A stretch of 7,047 bases of DNA from an uncultured Centipeda sp. (GTDB lineage: Bacteria; Bacillota; Negativicutes; Selenomonadales; Selenomonadaceae): positions 1-7,047 of the forward strand of contig CALALM010000123.1 of NCBI GenBank assembly GCA_937925565.1, in the 5' to 3' direction. A program made the translations under genes and the position numbers. Of this stretch, positions 6,371-7,047 are shown piece after piece; the first letter of the stretch is position 1, and each line of letters opens with the position of its first letter. The notes under the pieces are model-generated. The model ran no database searches. It saw nothing but the letters and a program-made list of their open reading frames with translations, and was not told the DNA's origin.

Positions 6371-7047
6371 ATGGCAGACGTAAAGAAAATTGCAACGCGT
6401 GACAGTTATGGAAACGCGCTTGTAGAACTTGGAAAAGTGCACGAAAATGTTGTCGTTTTGGATGCTGATCTTGCAGGTGCTACGAAGAGCGGAACCTTCA
6501 AGAAGGCATTTCCGGATCGCCACTTCAACTGCGGCATCGCAGAGTGTGATATGGTCTGCGTTGGCGCGGGACTCTCGACGATGGGACTTGTTCCATTTGT
6601 GTCAACCTTTGCCATGTTTGCGGCGGGACGTGCCTATGAGCAGGTGCGCAATACCATCGGCTACCCGCATCTGAATGTCAAGATTTGTGCAACCCACGGA
6701 GGAGTTTCCGTCGGAGAGGATGGTGCATCCCATCAGTGTTGTGAGGACTTCGGTCTCATGCGTACAATTCCAGGCATGACGGTTATGTGCCCATCGGATG
6801 ACGTTGAGGCGTGTAAGATGGTGTATACTGCGTATGAGATGGAGGGACCGGTTTACATTCGCTTTAGTCGTGCAGCAACGCCGGTCTACCATGATGAGTC
6901 CTTCACCTTTAAGGTAGGTAAGGGGGAGGTCCTTCAAGAAGGTAAGGATGTAGCGATCATTGCAACGGGCATTCTCGTTCCCGAGGCGATCGAGGCGGGA
7001 AAACGTCTCGTAGCCGAGGGAATTCATGCGCGTGTGATCAATATGGC
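6371..7047 (+). CDS. Transketolase, C-terminal subunit (partial, cut by window end)
   Basis: Second half of the split transketolase, supplying the pyrimidine-binding domain and the C-terminal domain that complete the active site at the dimer interface. The window holds 225 codons and two further bases with no stop; the usual length is about 310 residues, so the C-terminal part is missing because the window ends. Seen: RDSYGNALVEL at 10-20; DADLAGATKS at 31-40; GIAECDM with the catalytic glutamate E58; FVSTFAMFAAGRAYEQVR; THGGVSVGEDGASHQ with H109, D117 and H121; and YIRFSR with a likely phosphate-binding R167. E58 to H109 (51 residues), H109 to D117 (8) and D117 to H121 (4) equal the yeast spacings. 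ATG 6371 is preferred because GGAGG at 6359-6363 is 7 bases away; ATG 6365, which overlaps the previous stop, would be only 1 base from it. Eight cysteines lie between residues 54 and 148. Confidence 0.95.
   Translation, partial: MADVKKIATRDSYGNALVELGKVHENVVVLDADLAGATKSGTFKKAFPDRHFNCGIAECDMVCVGAGLSTMGLVPFVSTFAMFAAGRAYEQVRNTIGYPHLNVKICATHGGVSVGEDGASHQCCEDFGLMRTIPGMTVMCPSDDVEACKMVYTAYEMEGPVYIRFSRAATPVYHDESFTFKVGKGEVLQEGKDVAIIATGILVPEAIEAGKRLVAEGIHARVINM

Overview
The window reads as an ordinary chromosomal segment of a Negativicutes bacterium (a diderm Firmicute, most likely Selenomonas or a close relative). This is an inference. It rests on a full-length RNase J and a transketolase split into two subunits, both common in Firmicutes, lying next to a Sec-exported small beta-barrel-like protein that ends in phenylalanine, which implies an outer membrane. 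Every gene that can be supported is on the + strand. No mobile element, CRISPR array, tRNA or rRNA was seen.

Layout. Positions 1-80 hold the argG leader with a strong ribosome binding site and no gene that can be assigned. argG (81-1295) and argH (1292-2716) overlap by 4 bases and encode the last two steps of arginine synthesis: citrulline plus aspartate to argininosuccinate, then to arginine and fumarate. A 107-base gap with several short repeats precedes a 169-residue putative outer-membrane beta-barrel protein (2824-3333), which is closed by a strong intrinsic terminator (3351-3381). The 334 bases between that gene and the preferred rnj start hold the terminator, a candidate promoter (3403-3431) and a long leader with an 8-bp perfect stem-loop. 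rnj (RNase J) most likely starts at a TTG at 3668, not at the upstream in-frame ATG at 3653, and ends at 5356, followed by a second intrinsic terminator (5375-5400). A candidate promoter (5443-5471) then drives the split transketolase: the N-terminal, thiamine-diphosphate-binding subunit (5517-6368) and the C-terminal subunit (from 6371, cut by the window end).

How the genes relate. The segment consists of separate transcription units (arginine biosynthesis, an envelope protein, RNA turnover, non-oxidative pentose phosphate metabolism), with two terminators marking the breaks. Coupling is local: argG-argH by an ATGA overlap, and the two transketolase subunits by a 2-base gap with the second ribosome binding site inside the first gene.

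I do not see convincing evidence for a previously undescribed system. The items most worth checking are the uncharacterised outer-membrane protein and its repeat-rich upstream region, the long structured rnj leader with a possible interrupted small reading frame, the rnj start, and a cluster of cysteines around the active site of the transketolase C-terminal subunit.
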